A stretch of 50,361 bases of DNA from positions 1 to 50,361 of the forward strand of contig JAQWQB010000066.1 in the NCBI GenBank assembly GCA_029245065.1. Direction: 5' to 3'. Source of the stretch: Flavobacteriales bacterium (GTDB lineage Bacteria > Bacteroidota > Bacteroidia > Flavobacteriales_D > Sanyastnellaceae). Position numbers and translations under genes: made by a program. The notes under the pieces were generated by a model. That model saw only the letters and a program-made list of their open reading frames with translations. It was not told the DNA's origin and did no database searches. This document shows, piece after piece, positions 33,099 through 42,147 of this stretch; the stretch's first letter is position 1; every line of letters starts with the position of its first letter.

Positions 33099-34333
33099 TA
33101 GTGTAACGATCTAAAAAGTGCTTCTGCTTTGAGTAAGCACTCTTCGTATTCTTTTTCGGGCTCTGAAAGCGCGGTAATGGCGCCTCCTACTTTCGCTGAA
33201 AGATAGTGCGATTGCGCGTTATATAGAAGGCTTCTGATCACAACATTGAAATCGAAATCTCCATTGGGGTCAATGTAGCCCACGCTTCCTGAGTAAAGCC
33301 CGCGTCGTTCAACCTCATAACGATCAGTCAGTTGCATAGCGCGTACTTTTGGTGCGCCTGTCATGCTGCCCATTGGAAAGGTGGCTAAAAGTGTATCGGC
33401 GAAGTCCGTTTCTTCATCTACTTGGGCGGTAACGGTAGAAATCATCTGGTGCACGGTTTCGAACGAGTGAATTCCGCACAATTCTTCCACTTTCACGCTT
33501 CCTTTTTGGGCGATTTTACTCAAGTCGTTTCGCACCAAATCAGTAATCATGATGTTTTCTCCGCGTTCTTTCACGTCGGTTCGAAGTGCTTCTTTCAGTA
33601 AGGCGTCTTCCGCTTCGTCTTTTCCTCGCCTGATGGTGCCCTTGATGGGTTCGCTGATTAATTTCGTCCCTGCTTTCTTAATATATCGTTCGGGGGATCC
33701 GCACAACAAGTAGCTGTCTTCGTGTTTTAGAAAGACCGAAAAAGGAGCTTTGGTCAAGTGGTGCAATGAAAGGTAGGTGCCGAAGGGTTCTATTGGGTGG
33801 TTTTCGCTGTAGAAGTCTTGGCAGAAATTGATCTCGTAAATGTCGCCGCGCTGAATATGTTCCTGAAGCGTTCTAATTGCTTGCAGGTATTCTTCTTTGG
33901 TAATGCGGGGCGAAAGTGTGCCTGTTGAAGTTTGGTGGTTCGGGAGGTCTTTTTTTAACGCGTTTACTACCTCGTGGCAATCAGGTTGGTCGTTCCCTGA
34001 AAGCACCGTCAGTTCTCCTTTTTCAACGGAGATAACAATACGAGGGACGAAGAAATGAAGATCTGGGAAGCCAATGGGGTCTGGCAGCGGAGTCTCTAAA
34101 TCTTCCAAGGCGTTTTTCACATCATAAGAGATCCATCCAAATTTCCATCCCTTTTGTTTCTTGATGAAGTCTTTTAGTTTGACAATATCTTCTCTTGTGG
34201 GGTTGCGAAAGCTTTGGTGTTCTTTTTGGCCAATGGCAAGCAAGGATCTGCTCTCTCTCAATCCGTCATGCAGGTAGAGGCATGTTGAATCGGTAAGATT
34301 GGAGAGGTTCGGAAGAATGGTTTTTCGTCCCAA
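33098..34333 (-). CDS. pabB: Aminodeoxychorismate synthase component I
   Basis: A 411-residue chorismate-binding enzyme for p-aminobenzoate and folate synthesis. The catalytic core includes GDIYEINFCQDF, SPERYIKK, SEPIKGTIRRG (the PIKGT lysine marks PabB rather than TrpE), NIMITDLVRNDL and the C-terminal TFPMGSMTGAPKVRAM and GLYSGSVGYIDPNGDFDFN. It is shorter than TrpE. No pabA glutaminase gene is adjacent, so the amidotransferase must be encoded elsewhere. It overlaps tilS by 1 bp. The 219-bp region upstream holds one TATCTTTG box on the minus strand but no leader peptide or riboswitch. Confidence 0.9.
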   Translation of the reverse strand: MGRKTILPNLSNLTDSTCLYLHDGLRESRSLLAIGQKEHQSFRNPTREDIVKLKDFIKKQKGWKFGWISYDVKNALEDLETPLPDPIGFPDLHFFVPRIVISVEKGELTVLSGNDQPDCHEVVNALKKDLPNHQTSTGTLSPRITKEEYLQAIRTLQEHIQRGDIYEINFCQDFYSENHPIEPFGTYLSLHHLTKAPFSVFLKHEDSYLLCGSPERYIKKAGTKLISEPIKGTIRRGKDEAEDALLKEALRTDVKERGENIMITDLVRNDLSKIAQKGSVKVEELCGIHSFETVHQMISTVTAQVDEETDFADTLLATFPMGSMTGAPKVRAMQLTDRYEVERRGLYSGSVGYIDPNGDFDFNVVIRSLLYNAQSHYLSAKVGGAITALSEPEKEYEECLLKAEALFRSLH

Positions 34334-34552
34334 TTCGAAACTGTATTCCCAAAATGGAAAAATCCCAATTTGGTGATTGTCTTAAAATATTGATTTGCAG
34401 TGCCTTTTATTCAATTAGCCGCTTTGGTATGTATGTTGCTAAGTTTGAACCGGACTCTCACTGGTAGTCAAAGATAACCGATAGCCAGGAGTTTATTTCA
34501 GATGATTAGCTCGATGAAGGTTCCTAACGTGGAGCCTTTATCTCTTTTAAAC

Positions 34553-35563
34553 TTATAATCTTTTGCGGATAATTCCCTCCAGTCCATCAACCCAATAGTC
34601 TTCACTATTCAGCGATTTCACCAAATGTAGTTCCTCACCACCGTGTTCTTCGAATATTTCGAGGTACTCACTTCCAATTTCCACGGTCGTTTCAAGACAA
34701 TCAGCTACAAAAGCCGGTGAGAACACCAGAATTCGTTTCTTTCCTTCCTTCCCCAATTCTTCAACGACTTCATCACTAAACGGACGAAGCCATTTTTTAT
34801 CTAGTCGAGATTGAAAGCAAACGGTGTAATGATCTTCAGGTATATTGAGTTTCTTAGCAAGAGCCCGAGTTGTTGCGTAACAAGTGGCCTTGTAGCAGAA
34901 CTTATTCTCTTCATTGATTTCCTCTTCACACGAGTGATTTGAACATTGCCTGTCTTCGTATACCTTGTCTACTTGACGTTCCGGCAATCCGTGGTAGCTA
35001 AACAAAATCTTGTCGTAACTAGTGAGGTCAAACTCTTGTGCTCTTTTGACGAAAGCATCTAAGTACCCATCATCATCCCAGAACTGACTGATGACGGTTA
35101 CTTCAGGAATAACATACCATTTCGCAATAAGCTCCATGGCTTCTTGCATTGTTGATCCGGTTGAAGCAGAAGCATATTGCGGGTACAATGGAACCACTAC
35201 AATGCGGTCGTAATTGTCCAAATTCATTTTGTCCAATACGCTTTTCATGGATGGACTTTGATAGCGCATGGCCATCTCTACCGTAATTTCATCCCCTTTG
35301 AAACGCTCTTGGAGCTTGTCTTTCAAAGCCAACGCATGCAACAAAAGAGGTGACCCTTCGTCGGTCCATACTTTCTTGTATTCTTTCGCTGATTTGAATT
35401 TTCTGGTCGGCGCAATAATGCCATTCACAAGAATTTTTCGTCCCAGCCAAGGGATGTCAATAACCCTTCCGTCTCCTAAGAATTCACGTAGGTACCTTCC
35501 AACTGCACTCGGGGTTGGCGCATCAGGCGTTCCCAAGTTGATGATCAAAATTCCTGTTTTCAT
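34553..35563 (-). CDS. hemH: Ferrochelatase
   Basis: A 336-residue enzyme inserting Fe(II) into protoporphyrin IX (or coproporphyrin III). The start ILIINLGTPDAPTP, the VPLYPQYASASTGS segment and the catalytic FSYHGLPERQVDK with His191 are diagnostic. Four Cys at residues 207, 212, 223 and 228 form a cluster like the loop seen in many bacterial ferrochelatases; whether it binds a [2Fe-2S] centre cannot be said. FSPAFVADCLETTVEI lies near the C-terminus. It is separated from lpdA by 36 bp and may share its transcript. Confidence 0.95.
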   Translation of the reverse strand: MKTGILIINLGTPDAPTPSAVGRYLREFLGDGRVIDIPWLGRKILVNGIIAPTRKFKSAKEYKKVWTDEGSPLLLHALALKDKLQERFKGDEITVEMAMRYQSPSMKSVLDKMNLDNYDRIVVVPLYPQYASASTGSTMQEAMELIAKWYVIPEVTVISQFWDDDGYLDAFVKRAQEFDLTSYDKILFSYHGLPERQVDKVYEDRQCSNHSCEEEINEENKFCYKATCYATTRALAKKLNIPEDHYTVCFQSRLDKKWLRPFSDEVVEELGKEGKKRILVFSPAFVADCLETTVEIGSEYLEIFEEHGGEELHLVKSLNSEDYWVDGLEGIIRKRL

Positions 35564-35599
35564 ATGTACTACCCAACAGTCAAAACTGCAGTTGGTTCA

Positions 35600-37003
35600 T
35601 TAGATATGTAGTGCTCTGTTATCAGTGGCCGCAAGAGCCGCTTCTTTAAGTGCTTCTGTGAAGGTTGGGTGAGCGTGACTCATGCGAGAAATATCTTCTG
35701 CAGAAGCTCGAAATTCCATAGCAACAACCGCTTCAGCAATCATGTCTGCTGCACGTGGACCGCACATGTGTACTCCTAAAATCTCATCCGTTTCTTCGTG
35801 TGCAAGCACTTTTACAACCCCATCGGTGTCCATACTTGCTCTGGCTCTACCGCTGGCTTTGAACGGAAATGAACCTACTTTGTATGGCGTTTTGTTCTCT
35901 TTTAGTTGCTCTTCTGTATAACCAACACTTGCTACCTCTGGCCATGTGTAAACCACACCTGGGATCAGTAAGTAATTAATGTGTGGCTTTTGTCCGGCCA
36001 TGTACTCTGCCACCAAAATTCCTTCTTCTTCAGCTTTGTGAGCGAGCATTGCTCCTTTGATCACATCGCCAATGGCGAAGATTCCTTTTGTAGAAGACTC
36101 CAAGTGTTCATCAACTTCGATTCTACCTCTATCGTTAACTTTTACACCTGCATTTTCAAGTCCAAGGTTGTCAGTGTATGGACGTCTTCCAACGGCTACT
36201 AAGCAGTAATCGGCTTTCAATACTACTTCCTTTCCTTTTTTGTCGTCTGCTTTGACCGTAACGCTTCTAGAAGTTCCAGTAACCTCTTTCACCTTATGGC
36301 TCGTCAACAATTTAACGCCCATTTTTTTCATGGAACGTCCTAGTTCTTTCCCCATGCTTCTATCCATGGTAGGGATAATGCTGTCCATGTATTCCACAAT
36401 GGTTACCTCGCAGCCTAGACGTGCATATACAGATCCTAACTCAAGACCAATTACGCCTCCGCCAATGACAACCATTTTGGAAGGGACTTTCTTCAATTCC
36501 AAGGCTTCAGTTGACGTAATAATGCGCTTTTTGTCGATCTTGATGAACGGCAATGTTGCTGGTTTAGAGCCAGTGGCAATGATTACTTTGCTCGCTTCAA
36601 TTTCTTCTTTCGAACCGTCTTCTTTGGCAATTTCGATCTGTGTAGCTGATTTGAAAGATCCATGTCCGTGTAGCACATCGATTTTGTTCTTCTTCATCAA
36701 GAAGTCAATTCCGTCTGTAGTCTGCTTCACTACTTCGCCCTTTCTCTTGATCATCTGAGGCATGTCAACCGCCAGCTTTTCGAGCTTAATACCGTGCGTT
36801 TCGAACTGCTCTTTGGCTTGATGGTAATGTTCAGAAGAGTCAAGTAGCGCCTTCGAAGGAATGCACCCTACGTTCAAGCAAGTTCCACCAAGAGTAGAAT
36901 AGCGTTCAATAATTGCGGTTTTCAATCCGAGTTGTGCGCAACGAATAGCTGCTACATATCCGCCAGGTCCAGAGCCAATAACGGCTACATCATATTTTGC
37001 CAT
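35600..37003 (-). CDS. lpdA: Dihydrolipoyl dehydrogenase (E3)
   Basis: A 467-residue flavoprotein disulfide reductase. N-terminal FAD motif GSGPGGYVAA, redox-active disulfide in GGTCLNVGCIPSKALL (Cys42/Cys47), NAD motif VVIGGGVIGLELGSVYARLG, second FAD motif FAIGDVIKGAMLAHKAEEEG and the C-terminal His-Glu dyad in SHAHPTFTEAL. It reoxidises lipoyl groups of 2-oxo acid dehydrogenases and is the likely E3 partner of SucA and SucB encoded at 42.1-46.2 kb. A TAACTTTG box lies 22 bp upstream. Confidence 0.96.
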   Translation of the reverse strand: MAKYDVAVIGSGPGGYVAAIRCAQLGLKTAIIERYSTLGGTCLNVGCIPSKALLDSSEHYHQAKEQFETHGIKLEKLAVDMPQMIKRKGEVVKQTTDGIDFLMKKNKIDVLHGHGSFKSATQIEIAKEDGSKEEIEASKVIIATGSKPATLPFIKIDKKRIITSTEALELKKVPSKMVVIGGGVIGLELGSVYARLGCEVTIVEYMDSIIPTMDRSMGKELGRSMKKMGVKLLTSHKVKEVTGTSRSVTVKADDKKGKEVVLKADYCLVAVGRRPYTDNLGLENAGVKVNDRGRIEVDEHLESSTKGIFAIGDVIKGAMLAHKAEEEGILVAEYMAGQKPHINYLLIPGVVYTWPEVASVGYTEEQLKENKTPYKVGSFPFKASGRARASMDTDGVVKVLAHEETDEILGVHMCGPRAADMIAEAVVAMEFRASAEDISRMSHAHPTFTEALKEAALAATDNRALHI

Positions 37004-37025
37004 GAGGTTTATCTATTTCCGACTT

Positions 37026-37033
37026 CAAAGTTA
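37026..37033 (-). promoter_or_regulatory. -7 box for lpdA
   Basis: The minus strand reads TAACTTTG, an exact TAnnTTTG match about 23 bp before the lpdA ATG. The -33 element is weak. The 147-bp divergent spacer also serves the RND exporter gene. Confidence 0.55.
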
Positions 37034-37150
37034 TGAAACCCACAAGAACGGAAGGCAGGTTTGGGCTTATTTCACATCTCCTTGATGCAGATTTTTGTTT
37101 CTTTGCAGCTTGGCCTTCATTGAGGGCTGAGCACAAGCGCCTGAAAACAC

Positions 37151-39793
37151 ATGTGGACATCCTTAGCTTCTTACATTCTTCGATATAGACTTCCAATATT
37201 AATTATCCTGGTTGTCATCACTGCATTCATGGGCTGGAAGGCGCAAGACGTGCGAATGAGCTACAAATTTGGTGGCTTACTACCGAAAGATGATCCAACC
37301 TCGTTGGCTTACGCAGACTTTATCGAGAATTTCTCAGAAGACGGCAATGTTATCGTAATTGGGGTCGAAGACGAAGCGCTTTATACCATTGATAATTTTT
37401 CGAAGTGGTATGAATTAGGCCAAGATGTCAAGAAAATTCAGGTATATCCAGAATTGAATTCAGAAGGAATTCCAGCAATTGACTCGGTATTCTCCATCGG
37501 ACAGTCTTATACCATTGTTCGAGATGATTCACTCCAACAATTCGATTTTCAGCGAATCTTTAGTCGAATGCCGCGCTCCCAAGCAGAGCTAGATTCAGGG
37601 TTAGCTATCGTCAGATCACTTCCGTTTTACGAAGGGCTGCTCTACCAAAATGAAGATCCTTCAACCTTGATGATGGTTTTCGTCAATGCTGCGCTCTTTA
37701 ATTCTGAAAATAGGGGCGAATCTGTGGAGAATATCCTGGCTAAAGTAGATGCCTTTGAGGTCGAAACAGGTTTAAAGACACATATTTCTGGATTGCCGTA
37801 CATCCGCACGGCCATGACCACCAAAGTGAAAGGAGAGCTGAAATTGTTTGTGTTATTGGCTGCCCTCGTTACCGCAATTTTGCTCTTGCTATTCTTCCGC
37901 AATTTTGGTGTGATGCTGGTTTCTATGCTCGTAGTGGGCATTGGTGTAGTGTGGTCCATGGGGATTATCGCCATGTTCGATTACCCGATTTCAATGCTCA
38001 TGGGCTTGATTCCTCCGCTCATGATTGTCATTGGAGTCCCCAATTGCATCTACCTCCTCAATAAATACCATGCCGAGTATAAAAAGCACGGCAACAAAGC
38101 AAAGTCGCTCACCCGCGTCATTCACAAGGTTGGGAACGCAACATTTTTGACCAACGCTACCACAGCCATGGGGTTTGCTACGTTCATGTTCACCCATTCT
38201 GACATCCTGAAAGAATTTGGTGTGATCGCCTCCATTAACATCTTGGCGGTATTCGTAATTTCGCTGGTAACCATCCCTACCATCTTCAGCTACCTGCCTC
38301 CTCCAAAGAGAAAGCATGTTCGTCACCTCGATAGAAAGTGGGTGTTTCATGCTGTCAATAAGCTGGTGGCAATTGTTACCAATAAGCGAAAGCCTGTGTA
38401 CGTGGTGACCATCATTTTGATGTTGCTCGGATTCTACGGGATTAGTCGTGTAGAAACAACAGGAAACGTAGTAGATGACCTCCCACAGGACGATCGTGTC
38501 ATCACAGATTTGCAGTGGTTTGAGTCTCGTTTCAACGGTGTAATGCCGTTCGAAGTAATTATTGATACCCGCCGAAACGGACAAGTTCTGAAGTCGCGAA
38601 ACCTCAAGCGCATGGAGAAAATGCAAACGCTTTTGGGGGAATACGAGCAGTTCAGTAAATCGCTTTCTATTGTAGACGCGGTCAAATTTGGGAAGCAGGC
38701 ATTTTACGCCGGTGATCCGGCCAAGTATGCGCTGATGAACAGACAAGAACAGTCGTTCATAGGACCTTACTTTCAGAGCGAATATGAAACAGGGGGGATC
38801 GAAAAGACGTTTATGGATGAGGACCGAAGACGCACGCGCATTACTTCGCAAGTAGCTGATATCGGAACGAAAGAAATGGCGGCCCTCCTTGGAGAGTTGC
38901 GCCCCCGAATTGACTCCATTTTCAATCCGTCAGCTGCTCGAGTGGACAGCACCTTTAACGCTGCCAAAACACCTGAAGAGCTGCATGCCTTTTTAGGGGA
39001 ATACGAAACTTTTGCAGACAGTGCTTACAATTACTTGGCGGCTTCAGGAGCGGTCAAATCAGCATGCGAAGACCCATTGGCTTGCCTGCGTGAAGTGACA
39101 GATATGGTTGCGTTGAATGAGGCCATTTCAAACAGTATTGATGCTACACGAACCAAGGTGACTTTGACAGGTACGAGTATCGTGTTTCTTGAAGGCACGA
39201 GCTACATGGTAAAGAACTTATTCATAAGCTTGTTGCTTGCTATATGTGTGATTGCAGCCATCATGGCGCTGCTTTTCCGCTCACTGAGAATGGTCCTTAT
39301 TTCGCTCGTTCCGAATATGATCCCGTTGATCTTCACGGCAAGCGTCATGGGCTACTTTGGGATTGCTATCAAGCCTTCCACCATTCTTGTCTTTAGTATT
39401 GCTTTCGGAATTTCGGTTGATGATACCATTCACTTTTTAGCGAAGTACCGTCAAGAATTGAGAAACAAAGCATGGAACATTCGCGAATCTGTGCTACTCG
39501 CTGTGAAAGAAACGGGCGTGAGTATGATGTACACTTCGGTGGTTCTCTTTTTCGGTTTCGGAATGTTCTCCGCCTCTGAGTTTGATGGAACACGCGCCTT
39601 AGGAATCCTGGTTTCGATGACCCTTTTGGTAGCAATGTTCTCTAACTTGGTAGTGTTACCCTCACTTTTGTTGAGCTTCGAAAGATGGTTGACTACGAAG
39701 GCTTTCAGCGAGCCTTTCCTCGTTATTATTGACGAAGAGGAAGACATTGAGTTGGAAGAACTAGAGGTTCGAAGAGGGGAAACGGGAGCTTAA
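37151..39793 (+). CDS. RND/MMPL family exporter
   Basis: An 880-residue membrane protein with the duplicated RND plan: one TM helix, a large periplasmic loop (about 35-210), five TM helices (about 220-390), then the same again (TM near 420, loop 440-690, TM block 695-850). GLIPPLMIVIGVPNCIYLLNKY and FSIAFGISVDDTIHFLAKYR are the TM4/TM10-type segments with the Asp used for proton coupling (VDDTIHF). Such single-gene RND/MMPL proteins move lipids or hopanoid-like molecules; substrate is unknown. No membrane-fusion partner gene is adjacent. The acidic C-terminal tail (EEDIELEELEV) is cytosolic. Confidence 0.9.
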   Translation: MWTSLASYILRYRLPILIILVVITAFMGWKAQDVRMSYKFGGLLPKDDPTSLAYADFIENFSEDGNVIVIGVEDEALYTIDNFSKWYELGQDVKKIQVYPELNSEGIPAIDSVFSIGQSYTIVRDDSLQQFDFQRIFSRMPRSQAELDSGLAIVRSLPFYEGLLYQNEDPSTLMMVFVNAALFNSENRGESVENILAKVDAFEVETGLKTHISGLPYIRTAMTTKVKGELKLFVLLAALVTAILLLLFFRNFGVMLVSMLVVGIGVVWSMGIIAMFDYPISMLMGLIPPLMIVIGVPNCIYLLNKYHAEYKKHGNKAKSLTRVIHKVGNATFLTNATTAMGFATFMFTHSDILKEFGVIASINILAVFVISLVTIPTIFSYLPPPKRKHVRHLDRKWVFHAVNKLVAIVTNKRKPVYVVTIILMLLGFYGISRVETTGNVVDDLPQDDRVITDLQWFESRFNGVMPFEVIIDTRRNGQVLKSRNLKRMEKMQTLLGEYEQFSKSLSIVDAVKFGKQAFYAGDPAKYALMNRQEQSFIGPYFQSEYETGGIEKTFMDEDRRRTRITSQVADIGTKEMAALLGELRPRIDSIFNPSAARVDSTFNAAKTPEELHAFLGEYETFADSAYNYLAASGAVKSACEDPLACLREVTDMVALNEAISNSIDATRTKVTLTGTSIVFLEGTSYMVKNLFISLLLAICVIAAIMALLFRSLRMVLISLVPNMIPLIFTASVMGYFGIAIKPSTILVFSIAFGISVDDTIHFLAKYRQELRNKAWNIRESVLLAVKETGVSMMYTSVVLFFGFGMFSASEFDGTRALGILVSMTLLVAMFSNLVVLPSLLLSFERWLTTKAFSEPFLVIIDEEEDIELEELEVRRGETGA

Positions 39794-39850
39794 TTTTCAC
39801 GACCGTTTGAAATTCGCCACCTTAGAGGTCTCGTCGTGTAAAGCACAACT

Positions 39851-40720
39851 ATGAAAGGAATCATTTTAGCGGGTGGAAGTGGAACTCGACTCTATCCCAT
39901 TACCAAAGCAGTTAGTAAGCAGCTCATGCCTGTTTACGACAAGCCCATGATTTACTATCCACTATCTACTTTGTTGATTAGTGGAATCAGAGAAATACTC
40001 ATTATTTCCACCCCAGAAGATTTACCCGGTTTTCAGCGTTTGTTGGGCGATGGTTCTTCGCTAGGGTGTTCATTCACTTATGCCGAACAACCAGAACCGA
40101 ATGGTTTGGCCCAAGCCTTTGTAATTGGCGAGTCTTTCATCGGGAAAGACAAGGTCGCACTCATCCTTGGAGACAACATCTTCTATGGCAGAGGCTTCGG
40201 TAAAATCCTTCGTGAAAACACAGACGTAGATGGTGCGTTGGTTTACGCTTACCACGTAAGAGATCCTGAACGATACGGAGTGGTAGAGTTCGATGATCAA
40301 AACAAAGCCATCAGCATTGAAGAGAAACCCACTGCGCCAAAATCGAACTATGCGGTCCCAGGATTGTATTACTACGATAATGACGTGATTGAAATCGCGA
40401 AGAACTTGTCTCCTAGCGCACGAGGTGAATATGAAATCACCGATGTGAACAGGGAATACTTGAGACGAAACAAGCTTCAAGTAGCTAAAATGACAAGGGG
40501 CACGGCTTGGTTAGACACCGGTACCTTCCCATCTTTGATGCAGGCCGGACAGTATGTTCAAGTAATTGAAGAACGTCAAGGGTTGAAAATTGGATGCATT
40601 GAAGAAATCGCATGGAGAATGGGTTTCATCACTGACGAAGAAGTGAAAACATTGGCCGAGCCACTACGAAAAAGCGGTTACGGCGAATACCTGTTGGAGC
40701 AGTTAAGGCATCCTGAGTAA
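39851..40720 (+). CDS. rfbA: Glucose-1-phosphate thymidylyltransferase
   Basis: A 289-residue nucleotidyltransferase forming dTDP-glucose from dTTP and glucose 1-phosphate, the first step to dTDP-rhamnose and related sugars. [20 protein letters not shown] carries the G-x-G-T-R-L loop. [33 protein letters not shown] and [10 protein letters not shown] match RmlA. Length is normal. The usual rfbB, rfbC and rfbD genes are not adjacent, so the pathway is split. It precedes the polyprenyl synthetase gene by 4 bp, suggesting one operon. Confidence 0.95.
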   Translation: MKGIILAGGSGTRLYPITKAVSKQLMPVYDKPMIYYPLSTLLISGIREILIISTPEDLPGFQRLLGDGSSLGCSFTYAEQPEPNGLAQAFVIGESFIGKDKVALILGDNIFYGRGFGKILRENTDVDGALVYAYHVRDPERYGVVEFDDQNKAISIEEKPTAPKSNYAVPGLYYYDNDVIEIAKNLSPSARGEYEITDVNREYLRRNKLQVAKMTRGTAWLDTGTFPSLMQAGQYVQVIEERQGLKIGCIEEIAWRMGFITDEEVKTLAEPLRKSGYGEYLLEQLRHPE

Positions 40721-40724
40721 TACA

Positions 40725-41720
40725 ATGGAAGTAGTGAAGACAACACCAGAAGAACTCCTGAAAGGATATAAAGAGCGCATTGAATCGCTGCTCTTCAATG
40801 GAAATTCCAATGATAAAGTAAAGGGCCTGTACGAGCCTATTGAATACTTGCTTCAAATTGGAGGAAAGAGATTACGCCCATGCATGGTTCTCGCTGGCTG
40901 TGAAGGCATTGGTGGGAATCCAGAAGACGCACTCCACGCGGCATTGGCCATTGAAGTGTTTCATAATTTTAGCCTCATGCATGACGACATCATGGATGAT
41001 GCACCCCTGCGTAGAGGTGAAGTGACAGTGCATGAAAAATGGAACGCGAATGCCGCTATTCTGAGTGGAGATGCCATGCTTGTTCAGGCGTATCAATACT
41101 TGGCGAAATCTTCGCCCCAACACTTGCCTAAGCTATTGACTTTGTTCAATACAACAGCTATTGAAGTGTGTGAAGGTCAGCAACTTGATATGGAGTTTGA
41201 AACACGAACAGACGTTGAAATTGAGGAATACATGGAAATGATTCGCCTCAAAACATCAGTGCTTCTTGCGGCTTCTATTCAAATGGGAATGATCATTGGC
41301 GGTGCTTCTGAAGAGCAGCATTTGCTCGGTTATGAGTTTGGGTTGGAAGCCGGACTCGCTTTCCAGCTTCAAGATGACTACCTAGATGCCTTTGGTGATC
41401 CAACAAAATTTGGAAAGCAAATAGGAGGGGACATTCTCAGCGATAAGAAAACGCATCTTTACCTCACGTGTAGGGCCAATGCCTCATCGTCTCAGTTAGC
41501 GCAACTTGATAAATGGGTAGGAAAAACAGCTTCGCCCCAAGAAAAAATTGAAGAAGTGAAAGCACTGTTTGTAGAAACGGGCGCAGCCAACGTGCTTCAA
41601 GAGCAAATGCGTTTTCATTATGATAAAGCATTGAGTGCATTGAGCAAATTGAAGCTAACTGATGAAGGAAAACAGTTGTTTAACTTTCTGGCAGAATTGG
41701 TTCATATCAGAAACGTGTAA
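40725..41720 (+). CDS. Polyprenyl (trans-isoprenyl) diphosphate synthase
   Basis: A 331-residue all-helical enzyme that lengthens allylic diphosphates with isopentenyl diphosphate. The first aspartate-rich motif is in SLMHDDIMDDAPLRRG and the second in FQLQDDYLDAFGD; GGKRLRPCMVL is also conserved. The chain length cannot be fixed from this alone; the residues before the first Asp motif (EVFHNFSLMHDD) fit farnesyl or geranylgeranyl makers. It sits between rfbA (4 bp) and a small unknown gene (3 bp), so the three are likely co-transcribed. Confidence 0.93.
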   Translation: MEVVKTTPEELLKGYKERIESLLFNGNSNDKVKGLYEPIEYLLQIGGKRLRPCMVLAGCEGIGGNPEDALHAALAIEVFHNFSLMHDDIMDDAPLRRGEVTVHEKWNANAAILSGDAMLVQAYQYLAKSSPQHLPKLLTLFNTTAIEVCEGQQLDMEFETRTDVEIEEYMEMIRLKTSVLLAASIQMGMIIGGASEEQHLLGYEFGLEAGLAFQLQDDYLDAFGDPTKFGKQIGGDILSDKKTHLYLTCRANASSSQLAQLDKWVGKTASPQEKIEEVKALFVETGAANVLQEQMRFHYDKALSALSKLKLTDEGKQLFNFLAELVHIRNV

Positions 41721-41723
41721 CGA

Positions 41724-42095
41724 ATGGAGGACCTCATCCCACTTCATCAGTTTCCCGAAGGGACGTCCCAAGCACATGTGCTCGTTCAAACAGCGGCTCA
41801 ATTGAACAAAGATTTAGGAGGGGAATGGATTCGAATGGAACAAATTCCAACCGATGCAGATGCCGCTTGGCTGTTCAACGAAGTGCAATCATTAGTAAAT
41901 GAACTTTTTACCTCAGATAGGTCGAAATTATCGCAACTCCTGTACCGTGTTGACGTAAGTGAGCACGAAGTAAAACGCGTAATGGAAACAGAAGAGATGG
42001 AACATGTAGGTGACCAATTGGCGGCAATGCTTGTCAAACGGGAAGTACAGAAGGTTTTATTTCGTCTGAAAATCAAGGCAGGAACTGACTTGTAG
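41724..42095 (+). CDS. Hypothetical protein, 123 residues, upstream of sucA
   Basis: No known domain was recognised. The protein is acidic and helical, with a central block QLNKDLGGEWIRMEQIPTD and a helical C-terminal half (VSEHEVKRVMETEEMEHVGD). It has no signal peptide or TM helix, so it is probably cytosolic. It starts 3 bp after the polyprenyl synthetase stop, strong evidence of co-translation with that gene. The sucA promoter begins at its last codon. Confidence 0.72.
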   Translation: MEDLIPLHQFPEGTSQAHVLVQTAAQLNKDLGGEWIRMEQIPTDADAAWLFNEVQSLVNELFTSDRSKLSQLLYRVDVSEHEVKRVMETEEMEHVGDQLAAMLVKREVQKVLFRLKIKAGTDL

Positions 42096-42118
42096 GTCGG
42101 TTATACTTGTTAACTTTG
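42090..42118 (+). promoter_or_regulatory. Promoter for sucAB
   Basis: TTG at 42090-42092, an 18-bp spacer and TAACTTTG at 42111-42118 match the Bacteroidota consensus, 29 bp before the sucA ATG. The -33 element overlaps the end of the upstream gene. Confidence 0.75.
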
Positions 42119-42147
42119 TAATACAAATCGAATTTTAGCATATCCGC

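Noticed and set aside
34334-34552. Leader peptide or riboswitch upstream of pabB
   Set aside because: Only a lone TATCTTTG box and an imperfect hairpin (AAGGTTCC/GGAGCCTT) pointing the wrong way were found; no aromatic-rich ORF or terminator pair.
37991-38851. 286-codon minus-strand ORF inside the RND exporter gene
   Set aside because: It is entirely antisense to a well-conserved transporter and rich in His, Arg and Cys, as antisense frames of hydrophobic proteins tend to be.
40070-40480. 136-codon minus-strand ORF inside rfbA
   Set aside because: Antisense to a clearly conserved enzyme and without start context or domain.
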